NCBI RefSeq assembly: GCF_000455605.1
Contig: NC_017025.1
Location: forward strand, 2,356,001 to 2,420,000
DNA from: Flavobacterium indicum GPTSA100-9 = DSM 17447
Lineage (GTDB): Bacteria > Bacteroidota > Bacteroidia > Flavobacteriales > Flavobacteriaceae
Direction of reading: 5' to 3'
Length of the DNA: 64,000 nucleotides
Part shown: positions 19,123-28,614 of the stretch, in pieces
Position numbering within the stretch: the first letter of the stretch is position 1
Layout of the letters: each line of letters opens with the position of its first letter
Made by a program: the position numbers and the translations under genes
The notes under the pieces: generated by a model
Told to the model about the DNA's origin: nothing
The model's database searches: none
The model's input: only the letters and a program-made list of their open reading frames with translations

Positions 19123-19419
19123 ATGAAATTTGATATTGTAAAAACCAGCTTTTGGTTAACATTTGCACTTTCTTTAACTGGTGCGCTATTAAAGTTGCAG
19201 AAATTAGAATTTTCAGGTGTGTTTATGACCTTAGGCATTCTAGCTTTAATCACTTTTATTGTATCCTGCTTGCTTGAAATAAATGAATCCAAAACTATTG
19301 ATAGTACCGAAAGGTTTATGTGGACAATAGGCTTTGTCTTCTTTTGGTTCATTACCGCAATAGTCTATATAATAAGTGGAAGAAAACGAATTTTAAAACA
19401 AACAAATATAAAAAATTAA
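19123..19419 (+). CDS. Small four-helix-type membrane protein, GldL-like hairpin
   Basis: This 98-residue protein has two hydrophobic hairpins. The first (FWLTFALSLTGALLKLQKL, then LGILALITFIVS) resembles the helix-turn-helix hairpin of GldL, where the same GAL.KL pattern is present (IVGALFKLMHW at 55283-55315). I treat this as a possible distant relation, not a proven one. The gene begins immediately after the MerR stop codon and precedes lemA by 12 bp. Confidence 0.7.
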   Translation: MKFDIVKTSFWLTFALSLTGALLKLQKLEFSGVFMTLGILALITFIVSCLLEINESKTIDSTERFMWTIGFVFFWFITAIVYIISGRKRILKQTNIKN

Positions 19420-19431
19420 AACAACAGAATT

Positions 19432-20034
19432 ATGAGAAAGTATTTACCGATTGCTATTATTTTAGGTTTATTAGCGATTTTATTCTTTTGGTACATCAGC
19501 ATTAAAAATGGGGCTGTAAGAGTGAATCAAGAAGTAAGTAAAGAATGGGGTAACGTAGAAACTACGTACCAAAGAAGAAATGACTTAATTGGAAATTTAG
19601 TAAAAACTGTTCAAGGATCAGCCGATTTTGAAAAATCAACATTAGAAGCGGTTATTAAAGCACGTTCTGAAGCGACTTCGGTAAAAATTGATCCAACCAA
19701 TATTACTCCAGAACAATTGGCGCAATTTAACCAAGCACAAGGTAACTTAAACAGTTCGCTATCTAGATTATTAGTTACAGTAGAACAATATCCTGATTTA
19801 AAAGCAAATCAAAATTTCTTAAAATTACAAGATGAATTAGCCAGTACAGAAAACCAAATTTTAACGGCTCGTACTCGTTTTAATGAATCGGTTCAAAAAT
19901 ACAACAACTATATTTTAGTATTCCCTAATTCAGTGTTTTTAGGTAACTACAAAGAGAAACCATATTTTGATGCAGTAGCTGGCGCTGAAAAACCAGTTGA
20001 AGTGAATTTTGATTTTGATAAAGAGAAAAAGTAA
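19432..20034 (+). CDS. LemA family protein
   Basis: This 200-residue protein has a single N-terminal membrane helix (about 5-23) and a helical bundle domain. The family block RVNQEVSKEWGNVETTYQRRNDLIGNLVKTVQG is plain, followed by ARSEATSV and the Asn/Gln-rich core. LemA proteins are membrane-associated and often sit with TPM-domain proteins, as here; their biochemical role is not settled. The stop codon overlaps the next ATG (ATG at 20034). Confidence 0.93.
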   Translation: MRKYLPIAIILGLLAILFFWYISIKNGAVRVNQEVSKEWGNVETTYQRRNDLIGNLVKTVQGSADFEKSTLEAVIKARSEATSVKIDPTNITPEQLAQFNQAQGNLNSSLSRLLVTVEQYPDLKANQNFLKLQDELASTENQILTARTRFNESVQKYNNYILVFPNSVFLGNYKEKPYFDAVAGAEKPVEVNFDFDKEKK

Positions 20035-20474
20035 TGTCAAAAACAGAGGATTTTTTAACCAAAACAGAAGAACAAGAAATTGTTGAAGCTATAGTTAAAG
20101 CTGAACAAAACACTTCAGGGGAAATCCGTGTACATATTGAAGAAAACAATTCAAAACCTCCACTCGAAAGAGCTCAGGAGGTTTTTTATGAATTGGGCAT
20201 GGACGCCACTCAATTTAAAAATGGAGTCTTGTTTTACATTTGTATGCAAACCAGAAGCTTTGCTATAATTGGAGATGAAGGTATTCATAATGTAGTTGAA
20301 GATGATTTTTGGGATTGTACTAAAGATGTGGTTATTTCTCAGTTTAAAAGAGGAAAATTTAAACAAGGTTTAGTAGAAGGCATATTACGTGCTGGTGAAC
20401 GATTAAAAAAACACTTCCCCTATGATGCCGAAACAGATACGAATGAATTGTCAAATGAAATATCTAGAAAATAA
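20034..20474 (+). CDS. TPM domain protein (short, soluble)
   Basis: This 146-residue protein has a TPM (TLP18.3/Psb32/MOLO-1) domain with EEQEIVEAIVKAEQNTSGEIRVHIE, then FKNGVLFYICMQTRSFAIIGDEGI and FKRGKFKQGLVEGI. There is no signal peptide and no membrane helix, unlike the next gene, so it should be cytoplasmic. It is translationally coupled to lemA (one-base overlap) and stops 1 bp before the longer TPM gene. Confidence 0.9.
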   Translation: MSKTEDFLTKTEEQEIVEAIVKAEQNTSGEIRVHIEENNSKPPLERAQEVFYELGMDATQFKNGVLFYICMQTRSFAIIGDEGIHNVVEDDFWDCTKDVVISQFKRGKFKQGLVEGILRAGERLKKHFPYDAETDTNELSNEISRK

Positions 20475-20475
20475 C

Positions 20476-21270
20476 ATGGAAGTATTTGTATCACGTTTAA
20501 AATGGAACTTTTCTTTAGTTCAATTTTTATTTTTATTTTCTACGATACTTTCTTTTGGCCAATTTACCATACCAGAAAAACCTAGTTTTCAAACTTCTGT
20601 ATATGATTATGCGAAAGTTTTAAGTGCTACTGAAGCCAAACAACTAGAACAAAAGCTAATTAATTATTCAGATAGTACTTCAACCCAAATGGTTTTTATT
20701 TCTATTGAAGACTTAAAAGGTGAAGATATTGGAATTTTAGCTCCCAAATGGGGTCACGAATGGGGTATTGGTCAGGAAAAAGAAGACAATGGACTTTTAA
20801 TTTTACTTTCTAAAAAAGATAGAAAAATTTGGATTGCACCCGGTTATGGTGTAGAAGAAAAATTAACAGCCGGAATTAATGGAGAAATCATCAGAAACAT
20901 TATAATTCCAGAATTTAAAGCCGGAAGTTATTACAGAGGTTTGGACAAAGGAACGGATGCGATTTTTCAAATTTTAAAAGGTAAATACAAAGGAGAACGA
21001 AAAGAAAACGGTCCTGGAATTTTACCCATCCTTTTAATCATTATTTTCATTATCATTTTTATTGTCATATCATCAAAAAACAAAGGGAATGGAAACAGCG
21101 GTGGTTTTGGAGGCGGACCTGATTTAGGAGATATTATTATCTTGAGCCGAATGGGTCGTGGCGGCGGATTTGGCAGTGGCGGCTTTGGTGGAGGTTCTTC
21201 ATCAGGTGGCTTTGGCGGAGGCTTTGGCGGCGGAGGCTTCTCTGGAGGTGGCGCTGGTGGAAGTTGGTAA
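20476..21270 (+). CDS. TPM domain protein with Gly-rich tail (exported)
   Basis: I place the start at ATG 20476, 1 bp after the previous stop codon (264 residues). The protein has a signal peptide (LFLFSTILSFGQ), a TPM domain at about 40-165 (VYDYAKVLSATEAKQLEQKL, then WGIGQEKEDNGLLILLSKKDRKIWI), a membrane helix at about 180-200 (ILPILLIIIFIIIFIVI) and a tail of Gly/Ser/Phe (GGGFGGGGFSGGG type). This layout is that of YgcG-like proteins. The extracytoplasmic domain should face the periplasm. It ends the MerR-LemA-TPM unit. Confidence 0.9.
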   Translation: MEVFVSRLKWNFSLVQFLFLFSTILSFGQFTIPEKPSFQTSVYDYAKVLSATEAKQLEQKLINYSDSTSTQMVFISIEDLKGEDIGILAPKWGHEWGIGQEKEDNGLLILLSKKDRKIWIAPGYGVEEKLTAGINGEIIRNIIIPEFKAGSYYRGLDKGTDAIFQILKGKYKGERKENGPGILPILLIIIFIIIFIVISSKNKGNGNSGGFGGGPDLGDIIILSRMGRGGGFGSGGFGGGSSSGGFGGGFGGGGFSGGGAGGSW

Positions 21271-21317
21271 TCTTTCTTTTACACTTGATGGCAACATCCC
21301 TTTACTGTATAAATTTA

Positions 21318-21347
21318 AAAAGGTTTCCAAAAATGGAAGCCTTTTTT
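21318..21347 (+). terminator. Terminator of the lemA-TPM operon
   Basis: A 12-bp stem with one G.T pair (21318-21329 with 21334-21345), a loop of four A and then a T-run. Confidence 0.85.
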
Positions 21348-21729
21348 ATTGGTGTGATTATATAATTCGTTATTACGCTACGGAATTTATTACTTTTGTC
21401 ATGGATTTTATTTTTCTTCTACAGCATGTATTCATTTATTATTAATACTATACCAATGCTGTATTTTTACCGAAATGATTTCACACCAAATTGGCATGAA
21501 TATTCTAATGAAATTATACAAAATAAATAATAAATTACTTATATTTTTTTAGAACTAATAACTAAATTAATTGTATATCTTACACTATCAAAAAATAAAA
21601 TATTTTTTTCATACAATTTTTATATATTTGTTCATTAGACGTAAGTGTTCTTTCATAATCTTATGTTTTCCTATATATTTTATATACAAAAAAGTAAACA
21701 AGTTTTAACACATTTATATCCAAACAAAA
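21348..21729. other. AT-rich intergenic stretch with one promoter-like box
   Basis: I see no convincing gene here. The only clear signal is a consensus-type -7 box TATATTTG on the plus strand (21623-21630), about 100 bp before the next ATG. No -33 TTG with normal spacing was found. Confidence 0.4.
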
Positions 21730-22650
21730 ATGATTCTATTTAATGAAAAGTTAGAAAAAAAAATTTTTTTTATCCTATTACTTTTTCCAACACTTATTAA
21801 CTCTCAAATAATAGGCTCTAGAAAATTAAATGAAATTAATTTATTATTTTTAAAAGTTGATTTTTCCGCAAAATATACCAAAGCTGAAATTACACATCGA
21901 AATGGCACCAAAGAAATTGGATACATTTATGGTTTCATCCAAAATAAAGCTTTAAGTTTCAATTTTAAAAATGCATTTTCATCGAATCCCATTGATGCTT
22001 TGAATTTATCAGACAAATCATTTAGTTTTAAAAAAGAACTAGATCAAAAAGAAATCAATCTAACTAGTGATGAAATCATTGAAGTAAAAATTATTGAAGA
22101 CGGGGTTAATTTCGGTCATTACAAACTTATGGATTTAGCAACTGTAAATTTAGACGGAACGATAAAAGATTTGAAAAAGAAAGCCTGGTTACCATTCTAT
22201 TCACAAGATATCATCAATGTTTTCTCCTATGACATATATGAAGAAACAGAAGGAGCAAACGGTAATCCATCTGGGCATTTTGAAAAAGTTGCAACTATGA
22301 TTTATTTGAATAATCCTAAAGATAATTTTGCTATAAATGTCATGGATTATAATTTTACTGATATTTTTAGCAAGACAAAGTTACTTAACAAATGGTCAGG
22401 AGGTTTAATTGAAGTTTTCAAAAACTGCCCTGAATTTGTAAAACAAAATGTAATTGAAAAAAATATTTGGAACTTTGATTCGAACTATTTCGATATTGAA
22501 GAACTAGAAAAAACAAGAAAGAAAGAGATCAAGAGTAACAAAACAATCAAAAATGATGAAAAAAACATATTGTTAAATAATTTAGATTCTGAAATTCAAA
22601 TTACTCCTTATTTAAGAATGATAGCAGATTACAAAAAGATGTGTCATTAA
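21730..22650 (+). CDS. Exported protein of unknown function
   Basis: This 306-residue protein starts with a hydrophobic export signal (FFILLLFPTLINSQ). The mature part alternates beta-type stretches (KYTKAEITHRNGTKEIGYIYGFI) with charged segments, and ends in a Lys/Glu-rich helix. I do not recognise the family. It is a single-gene unit in an AT-rich area. Confidence 0.65.
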   Translation: MILFNEKLEKKIFFILLLFPTLINSQIIGSRKLNEINLLFLKVDFSAKYTKAEITHRNGTKEIGYIYGFIQNKALSFNFKNAFSSNPIDALNLSDKSFSFKKELDQKEINLTSDEIIEVKIIEDGVNFGHYKLMDLATVNLDGTIKDLKKKAWLPFYSQDIINVFSYDIYEETEGANGNPSGHFEKVATMIYLNNPKDNFAINVMDYNFTDIFSKTKLLNKWSGGLIEVFKNCPEFVKQNVIEKNIWNFDSNYFDIEELEKTRKKEIKSNKTIKNDEKNILLNNLDSEIQITPYLRMIADYKKMCH

Positions 22651-22737
22651 TTTTTTTGGACATATTGTTTATTTGCTTTCAAATGGGTTTAATCTATTCC
22701 TGTAAGTTGAATAATCTAGAATAAACTAAAACACAAA

Positions 22738-22780
22738 ACTTGATGAAAGAACAAATTTCATCAGGTGGAGTTTATCAAGT
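22738..22780. other. Imperfect hairpin region with alternative pairings
   Basis: TGATGAAA (22741-22748) can pair with TTTCATCA (22756-22763). Alternatively ACTTGAT (22738-22744) pairs with ATCAAGT (22774-22780), with GAAA/TTTC inside. The two pairings share bases. There is no T-run after either. Meaning unknown. Confidence 0.3.
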
Positions 22781-22833
22781 CATCCGTTATTAGGCATTAC
22801 ATCTAGAACTAAATAAAAATTAAAAATAGAAAC

Positions 22834-22864
22834 AAAAAGGGTTTTCTTTCGAAAACCCTTTTTT
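22834..22864. terminator. Bidirectional terminator
   Basis: AAAAAGGGTTTTC (22834-22846) pairs with its complement at 22851-22863 around a TTTC loop, with A and T runs on the two sides. It sits between two converging genes. Confidence 0.9.
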
Positions 22865-22865
22865 A

Positions 22866-25649
22866 TTACATCATCATAAAACGTCTACCTTCTTTTTTCT
22901 CTTTACTGTCAAACATATGAATTTTATAGGTTATAGAGAACATGACATAACGTTTTAAAACCACGTTTTCTTCATCAGTTATAGCTGTTTCTGAAACCGT
23001 TCTTCGATTACTTTGATTTTGATTCAATAAATCATATACTTTTACTTTTGCTAAGAATTTATCTTTATAAAACGAATACGCCAAACTGGTATTCCATAAA
23101 TAGAAATCTTTCTTGAATCCAGAACCTAAGTTTGAATTATAATTGTATCCAAAATCATTACCAAAGGTCCATTTTTTTGGCCAAAAAGTGGTTATTTGTA
23201 CATTTAATTTATGTGTGTAAAAATTGGTTTTATCAAGGGTATAATTATTATAATTTACAAACTGCTTATTAAAATTATAAGATGGAGAAATCGTTATTTT
23301 ATCCGTCCATTCATATGTAAATCGGGCATTTGGTCCAATTGAATAAGTAGAACTCGTAAACATATCACCATTTACAAAGCCTTTATCATAACTAAAATTA
23401 TTATTTAAACGCAATTCATATCTATAATTCATTTTTTCTTTTTTGATCGATTTATTCCAATAAATTCCAAACCAAGCGTTATTGGTTCCACTAACATTAA
23501 CATAAGTGGTATTTCGTTTTCTATTTTGATCAAATACTGAAATAGAAGTAACTTCCGATTCGTTATAATTAATACCCGACCAAAATCCGTAACCCGAACG
23601 CGTAGCATAATCATAATCGCGATAAGATAAATAAGCCGAATGTGTTTTATTGATATTTAAATCGGCATTCCCAATAATGGTATTTAATGGATTGGATAAG
23701 TTTTCAATAGGTAATAGTTGTGTAGCACTTGGCACATTATAATTCAAATAATAATTAAACCAAATATTTTTTGATTTACTAAACTTATAACTTCCATAAA
23801 AATTTGCTTTAGGGAGCATAAAATTTTTGTCTAATCGAGTGGCAATTCCTAAATAATCTGAATTATTGACGTTGTTAATAGAAGTGGTACCTAATTCAAT
23901 ATTGAAATTATATTTCGATTTATTCATACTTACACCTGCATAAGTGTACAACTCATTGGTTTTCGATTGATAGGCTGCCGTTAACAAATCATTTTGAGCT
24001 GAGTAGGCATTAGTTGTAGCATCAAAATCGTATGTCTCATTGACATTTTGGTTATATGAATGATTGAATTGTGTTCCTAATTTCACATTCAACGAGTCTG
24101 TAATAGGTTCTAAATATTCAAAAGTTGCAATATAATTATCGAATTTAGTTTTGGATTTGCTAATTTGATCTCGAATATCTGAAGGATCGGTCGATTGATA
24201 AAAATTGGTTTGAGAATTAATTTTTGAACGATCTTCGTTTGAATTATTTTCATTGTCTAAAACTAACGAAACACTTCTCCCCTTTTTTCTAAAAGTTTTA
24301 GTTAAAGTTGTTGTATTTTGAAAGGCTTTATTGGTGGATTCAGTATAATTTTTGGATGTAAAATCATTTAACAGCGTTCCATTTTCATAAGAAGCACTTT
24401 TAGAATCGCTATAATTCTTTCTGTCGTTTTGACTTATTTTAGGTTCAAAAACGATTGAAAAAGTAGAATCAATTTTTACATCGGCAGTGAAATCGAAATT
24501 ATTGTATTTGGTATCGGTTTCAGTATCCGAATTGGAATTGGTTGTAAATGTCCCCGTAGGTAATAAATTGGTTCTATTTGTTTTATTTGAATTTTTATTA
24601 TTAGTACCCGAATGGAAAAAGCTACTAGAAAAATCTACTTTTTTAAAGTATTCATCGGAATAATTAGCCCCAATTAAATTCGACTCGGTAATTCCATTAC
24701 TTGAGCCAAAATTTTGACCATTATACCAATAACTCCCATCGTTATTTACCCAAAGTTTGGAACCGTTTCTCCCGCCCCCCATATTATCAAATACTTCATC
24801 CATTGAAAACCCAACTGAATTAATATTATTTGCAGAAGCTAATACACTTACTTTTGTTTTGTTTTTAAAATAATTGATAATTCCACTGGATTCATACCTT
24901 TTATCCGTACCATATCCGCCCATTGCTTTTCCAAAGAAACCTTTATTCTTTTTTTCGTCAATGGTTAAATTAATACTGGCATTATTAGATGCAGCATTCG
25001 TTCCGGTTTTTTCTTCTTTTTTGGTTTTTGTATCCGTAACTTGGACTTTATTAATCATGGTGGAAGGCAAGTTTTGCAAGGCTACTTTACCATCTTTATC
25101 AAAAAATGGTTTACCATTCACTAAAATTTGGTTGACTTCTTTTCCATTCACTGTAATTTTACCATCAGCATCAATTTCAACACCTGGTAATTGTTTCAAT
25201 AATGATTCCACATTAGCGTCGGGTCTTAATTTAAAAGAGGCGGCATTAAATTCTAAAGTATCTTTTTTAATACGGATTGGTGGTGCTTCCACATTCACCA
25301 CAACTTCTTCAATTTGTGCGTCTTGTTCTGCTAATTCAATGGAACCTAAATCAATATTGGAATCAATTGTTTCAAATCGCTTTTTAAAAGTTTCTAATTT
25401 AATATAGGATATTTTCAAGGTTGTAGCCGAATTTTGAGGTGCTACTTTTAACTCGAATTCTCCTTTTTTATTAGAAATTGTATATTCTAATACAGCAGAA
25501 TCTTTTTCACGAGTTAAATAAATGGTTGCTGATTCTAAAGGAACATTTGTTGTTTTACTAACCAATTTACCTTTAAAAGTATATTGATTTTGAGAAAAGG
25601 AAAAAAATGAACTTAATAAAATAAGAGCGAATAAAAAATTTTTAGACAT
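22866..25649 (-). CDS. Outer-membrane beta-barrel protein with carboxypeptidase-like N-terminal domain
   Basis: This 927-residue protein has a signal peptide (about 1-19, FFSFSQ), a carboxypeptidase-regulatory-like Ig domain (YTFKGKLVSKTTNVPLESATIYL), a plug-like region (GVEIDADGKITVNGKEVNQILVNG, then FFDKDGKVALQNLPSTMINKVQV) and a long beta-barrel rich in Asn, Ser, Tyr and Phe. This is the TonB-receptor-like OMP_b-brl_3 layout common in Bacteroidota. No TonB box is evident. It is a single-gene unit with its own terminator. The substrate is unknown. Confidence 0.9.
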   Translation of the reverse strand: MSKNFLFALILLSSFFSFSQNQYTFKGKLVSKTTNVPLESATIYLTREKDSAVLEYTISNKKGEFELKVAPQNSATTLKISYIKLETFKKRFETIDSNIDLGSIELAEQDAQIEEVVVNVEAPPIRIKKDTLEFNAASFKLRPDANVESLLKQLPGVEIDADGKITVNGKEVNQILVNGKPFFDKDGKVALQNLPSTMINKVQVTDTKTKKEEKTGTNAASNNASINLTIDEKKNKGFFGKAMGGYGTDKRYESSGIINYFKNKTKVSVLASANNINSVGFSMDEVFDNMGGGRNGSKLWVNNDGSYWYNGQNFGSSNGITESNLIGANYSDEYFKKVDFSSSFFHSGTNNKNSNKTNRTNLLPTGTFTTNSNSDTETDTKYNNFDFTADVKIDSTFSIVFEPKISQNDRKNYSDSKSASYENGTLLNDFTSKNYTESTNKAFQNTTTLTKTFRKKGRSVSLVLDNENNSNEDRSKINSQTNFYQSTDPSDIRDQISKSKTKFDNYIATFEYLEPITDSLNVKLGTQFNHSYNQNVNETYDFDATTNAYSAQNDLLTAAYQSKTNELYTYAGVSMNKSKYNFNIELGTTSINNVNNSDYLGIATRLDKNFMLPKANFYGSYKFSKSKNIWFNYYLNYNVPSATQLLPIENLSNPLNTIIGNADLNINKTHSAYLSYRDYDYATRSGYGFWSGINYNESEVTSISVFDQNRKRNTTYVNVSGTNNAWFGIYWNKSIKKEKMNYRYELRLNNNFSYDKGFVNGDMFTSSTYSIGPNARFTYEWTDKITISPSYNFNKQFVNYNNYTLDKTNFYTHKLNVQITTFWPKKWTFGNDFGYNYNSNLGSGFKKDFYLWNTSLAYSFYKDKFLAKVKVYDLLNQNQSNRRTVSETAITDEENVVLKRYVMFSITYKIHMFDSKEKKEGRRFMMM

Positions 25650-25726
25650 AGTGTAAATAAAAAAAGTAATTTCAATGCAATATTAAAACTACTTTTTATA
25701 AAATTTATTGTACAAAATGTTAATTT

Positions 25727-27037
25727 TTATTTTTGTCTAAAATAAATATCAATTGGTACGCCACTAAAATTGTAATGCTCTCTCAATTTATTCTCAATAA
25801 ATCGTTTGTAAGGATCTTTAACGTATTGAGGCAAATTAGCAAAAAACACAAACTGAGGTGTTGGTGTTGGTAATTGCATACAATATTTAATTTTGATGTA
25901 CTTACCTTTTAAAGCTGGTGGTGGATAAGCTTCAATAATAGGGAGCATTAATTCGTTGAATTTAGAAGTAGCTACCCGTTGTTTTCTATTTTCAAAAACC
26001 TCAACAGCTGCTTCTAATGCTTTTAATAAGCGTTGTTTTTCTTTAGCTGATACAAATAAAATGGGCACATCTGTAAAAGGAGCAATTTCTTCTCTAATTT
26101 TACGTTCATAATCTCTTGCCGTCATGGTATCTTTTTCAATTAAATCCCATTTATTTACTAAGATTACAATACCTTTTCTATTTTTTTCGGCTAACCAAAA
26201 AATATTTTGATCTTGACTTTCAAATCCACGAGTAGCATCAATAACCAAAATACACACATCCGCATGTTCTATAGCACGAACTGAACGCATAACTGAATAA
26301 AACTCTAAATCTTCTTTTACTTTAGCTTTACGTCTTATTCCTGCTGTATCCACTAAGTTAAATTCAAATCCAAAACGGTTGTATTTGGTATCAATGGCAT
26401 CACGAGTTGTACCCGCAATATCCGTTACAACAAAACGATCTTCACCAATTAAGGCATTGATAATAGATGATTTTCCCGCATTTGGTCTTCCTACAACTGC
26501 AAAACGAGGTAAAGGATTTTCTTCCTCTTCTACTTCAGGCAATTCAGGTAATACTTCCACTAATTTATCAAGTAAATCACCCGTTCCACTACCATTCATA
26601 CCACCAATGGCAAAATATTCACCTAATCCTAAATTATAAAATTCAAGGGCATCATTTGTACGCTTAGCGCTGTCCACTTTATTAACTACTAAAATTACTG
26701 GTTTAGTAACCTTACGTAGTAATTTAGCGACCTCTTCATCCATTGGTGTAATACCTTCTTCCACATCAACCATAAATAAAATAGCATCTGCTTCATCAAT
26801 GGCTAATTCGACTTGTTTACGAATTTCTCCTTCAAAAATATCATCCGAGCCTTTAATGTAACCACCCGTATCAATAACCGAAAACTCTTTTCCATTCCAT
26901 TCACTTTTTCCATAATTTCTATCACGAGTTACACCACTCACAGAATCCACTATGGCATCTCTACGTTTAATTAATCGATTAAAAAAAGTGGATTTACCCA
27001 CATTTGGTCTTCCTACTATGGCAACAATATTATTCAT
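25727..27037 (-). CDS. der: Ribosome biogenesis GTPase Der (EngA)
   Basis: This 436-residue protein has two G domains in tandem, unique to Der. First: [10 protein letters not shown] (about 8-17), DTGG and NKVD. Second: [10 protein letters not shown] (about 183-192), DTAGI and NKWD. The KH-like C-terminal domain ends [21 protein letters not shown] (here [16 protein letters not shown]). It acts in 50S assembly. The -7 box TACCTTTG (27060-27067, minus strand) fixes the ATG at 27037. Confidence 0.97.
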   Translation of the reverse strand: MNNIVAIVGRPNVGKSTFFNRLIKRRDAIVDSVSGVTRDRNYGKSEWNGKEFSVIDTGGYIKGSDDIFEGEIRKQVELAIDEADAILFMVDVEEGITPMDEEVAKLLRKVTKPVILVVNKVDSAKRTNDALEFYNLGLGEYFAIGGMNGSGTGDLLDKLVEVLPELPEVEEEENPLPRFAVVGRPNAGKSSIINALIGEDRFVVTDIAGTTRDAIDTKYNRFGFEFNLVDTAGIRRKAKVKEDLEFYSVMRSVRAIEHADVCILVIDATRGFESQDQNIFWLAEKNRKGIVILVNKWDLIEKDTMTARDYERKIREEIAPFTDVPILFVSAKEKQRLLKALEAAVEVFENRKQRVATSKFNELMLPIIEAYPPPALKGKYIKIKYCMQLPTPTPQFVFFANLPQYVKDPYKRFIENKLREHYNFSGVPIDIYFRQK

Positions 27038-27059
27038 AAACTTTTCTTCAAATAATTTG

Positions 27060-27067
27060 CAAAGGTA
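27060..27067 (-). promoter_or_regulatory. Promoter -7 box of der
   Basis: TACCTTTG on the minus strand matches the Bacteroidota -7 consensus TAnnTTTG exactly and lies 22 bp before the ATG. Confidence 0.7.
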
Positions 27068-27132
27068 CTATTTAATATTGTATTATCAATTTTTTTACTA
27101 TATTGTGCTAAGTATTTTAAAAAGAAAGTTTT

Positions 27133-27636
27133 ATGGAAGCACAAAATGACATTCGACTTCGTTTACGATTTTATAAAGATGTTCCTGAAAACAAAGAACG
27201 CATTAGAGATAAATTTGTGGCTTATAAAAAAATAATGTCTACAGATTATTTAATGAAAATTAGAGACAATCATATTCAATTTACTGTTTCGGGAGAAAAA
27301 CACAGGTATTGGTCTCCCCATTTAACTGTTGAATTAGAGGATTTAGAAGGCGCTGAACATTCTGGCACACATATACGAGGGTTATTTGGACCTGCACAAA
27401 CATTATGGACCTTCTTTATTTTTTTACATTTTATTTTAGCAGGCACTTTTTTAACCTTTGCCATGTTTGCCTTTAGCAATTACACCTTAAAAAGACCAAT
27501 GACTACAGATTTTATCGTTATGGGATTAATGCTATTTTGTTGGATTCTTTTGTACTTTATTGGACGGCAAACAAGAGAAAATGGGTATAGTCAAATGGAG
27601 GAATTAGAAGCAGAATTCAATAAAATAATTCAATAA
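27133..27636 (+). CDS. Membrane protein with two helices, unknown function
   Basis: This 167-residue protein has a cytoplasmic N-terminal domain (about 1-88; the pattern VSGEKHRYWSPHLTVEL is distinctive) and two membrane helices at about 95-117 and 130-150. It ends with a charged helix. I do not recognise a named family. It lies between der and era, divergent from der and convergent with era, and ends in a shared terminator. Confidence 0.75.
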   Translation: MEAQNDIRLRLRFYKDVPENKERIRDKFVAYKKIMSTDYLMKIRDNHIQFTVSGEKHRYWSPHLTVELEDLEGAEHSGTHIRGLFGPAQTLWTFFIFLHFILAGTFLTFAMFAFSNYTLKRPMTTDFIVMGLMLFCWILLYFIGRQTRENGYSQMEELEAEFNKIIQ

Positions 27637-27674
27637 AAAAATCCCGATTAGAAAGTACTAATCGGGATTTTTTT
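27635..27674. terminator. Bidirectional terminator
   Basis: A 17-bp stem (27635-27651 with 27658-27674) holds AATCCCGATTAG and its complement, with A/T runs on both sides. It overlaps the two bases of the era stop codon. Confidence 0.9.
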
Positions 27675-28557
27675 ATTTCTGATTGTATCCAAATCGTTTC
27701 AATTGATAGGCACTATTTCGCCAATCTTTATTTATTTTCACAAAAAGTTCTATATGAATTTTTTTGGCAAAAAACTGCTCTAAATCTTCCCTTGCTTGCA
27801 TTCCCACTTTTTTCAAAGCCGCTCCTTTATGTCCAATAATGATTCCTTTTTGTGTTTCACGCTCTACCATAATAACCGATTTAATTCGGATAATGTTCTC
27901 TTCTTCTTTAAACTCTTCTGTTTCCACTTCACATGAATAGGGAATTTCTTTATCGTAATTCAAAAGGATTTTTTCTCGTATCGTTTCATTCACAAAAAAA
28001 CGCTCCGTTTTATCAGTTAATTGATCTTTAGGATAAAAAGGTGGCGATTCGGGAAGTAACTCTTTAATTCTATTGTAAACCGTTTCTACATTAAAATTTT
28101 CCAAAGCAGAAATAGGATAAATTTCAGCATTAGGAACTTTTTCTTTCCATAATTGCACTTGTTCTTCTAATAATTCTTGGTTGGATTTATCAATTTTATT
28201 TAAAAGCAATAAAACTGGAACTTTTGCATGAATTATTTTAGTAAAAAAAGCCTCATCTTTTAATTCCTTTTCGCCTACTTCAACCATATAAATTAATATG
28301 TCAGCATCAGTAAAGGCTGTTTTTACAAAATCCATCATCGAAGATTGCAACTCATAAGCCGGTTTGATGATTCCTGGTGTATCTGAAAATACAATTTGAT
28401 AATCCTCCTCGTTTACAATTCCAAAAATTCGGTGACGTGTAGTTTGTGCTTTACTTGTAATAATAGACAAACGTTCGCCTACCATGGCATTCATTAACGT
28501 TGACTTTCCAACATTTGGGTTACCAATTATATTTACAAAACCTGCTTTGTGTGACAT
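27673..28557 (-). CDS. era: GTPase Era
   Basis: Started at ATG 28555-28557 (294 residues): the alternative TTG at 28575 lies inside the -7 box. The N-terminal G domain has GNPNVGKSTLMNA, DTPGI and NKID. The C-terminal KH domain has VERETQKGIIIGHKGAALKKVG, then FVKINKDWRN. Era binds 16S rRNA and takes part in 30S maturation. Single-gene unit. Confidence 0.97.
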   Translation of the reverse strand: MSHKAGFVNIIGNPNVGKSTLMNAMVGERLSIITSKAQTTRHRIFGIVNEEDYQIVFSDTPGIIKPAYELQSSMMDFVKTAFTDADILIYMVEVGEKELKDEAFFTKIIHAKVPVLLLLNKIDKSNQELLEEQVQLWKEKVPNAEIYPISALENFNVETVYNRIKELLPESPPFYPKDQLTDKTERFFVNETIREKILLNYDKEIPYSCEVETEEFKEEENIIRIKSVIMVERETQKGIIIGHKGAALKKVGMQAREDLEQFFAKKIHIELFVKINKDWRNSAYQLKRFGYNQK

Positions 28558-28572
28558 AAAATTTATTTTTTG

Positions 28573-28580
28573 CAAAGGTA
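28573..28580 (-). promoter_or_regulatory. Promoter -7 box of era
   Basis: TACCTTTG on the minus strand, an exact TAnnTTTG match, 15 bp before the ATG. It decides the start codon of era. Confidence 0.7.
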
Positions 28581-28614
28581 AGGAATGAAAATCATTAAAT
28601 CTTTTCTAAAAAAA

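Noticed and set aside
28558..28575. Longer start of era at TTG 28575
   Set aside because: This codon lies in the -7 box TACCTTTG; transcription would start after it.
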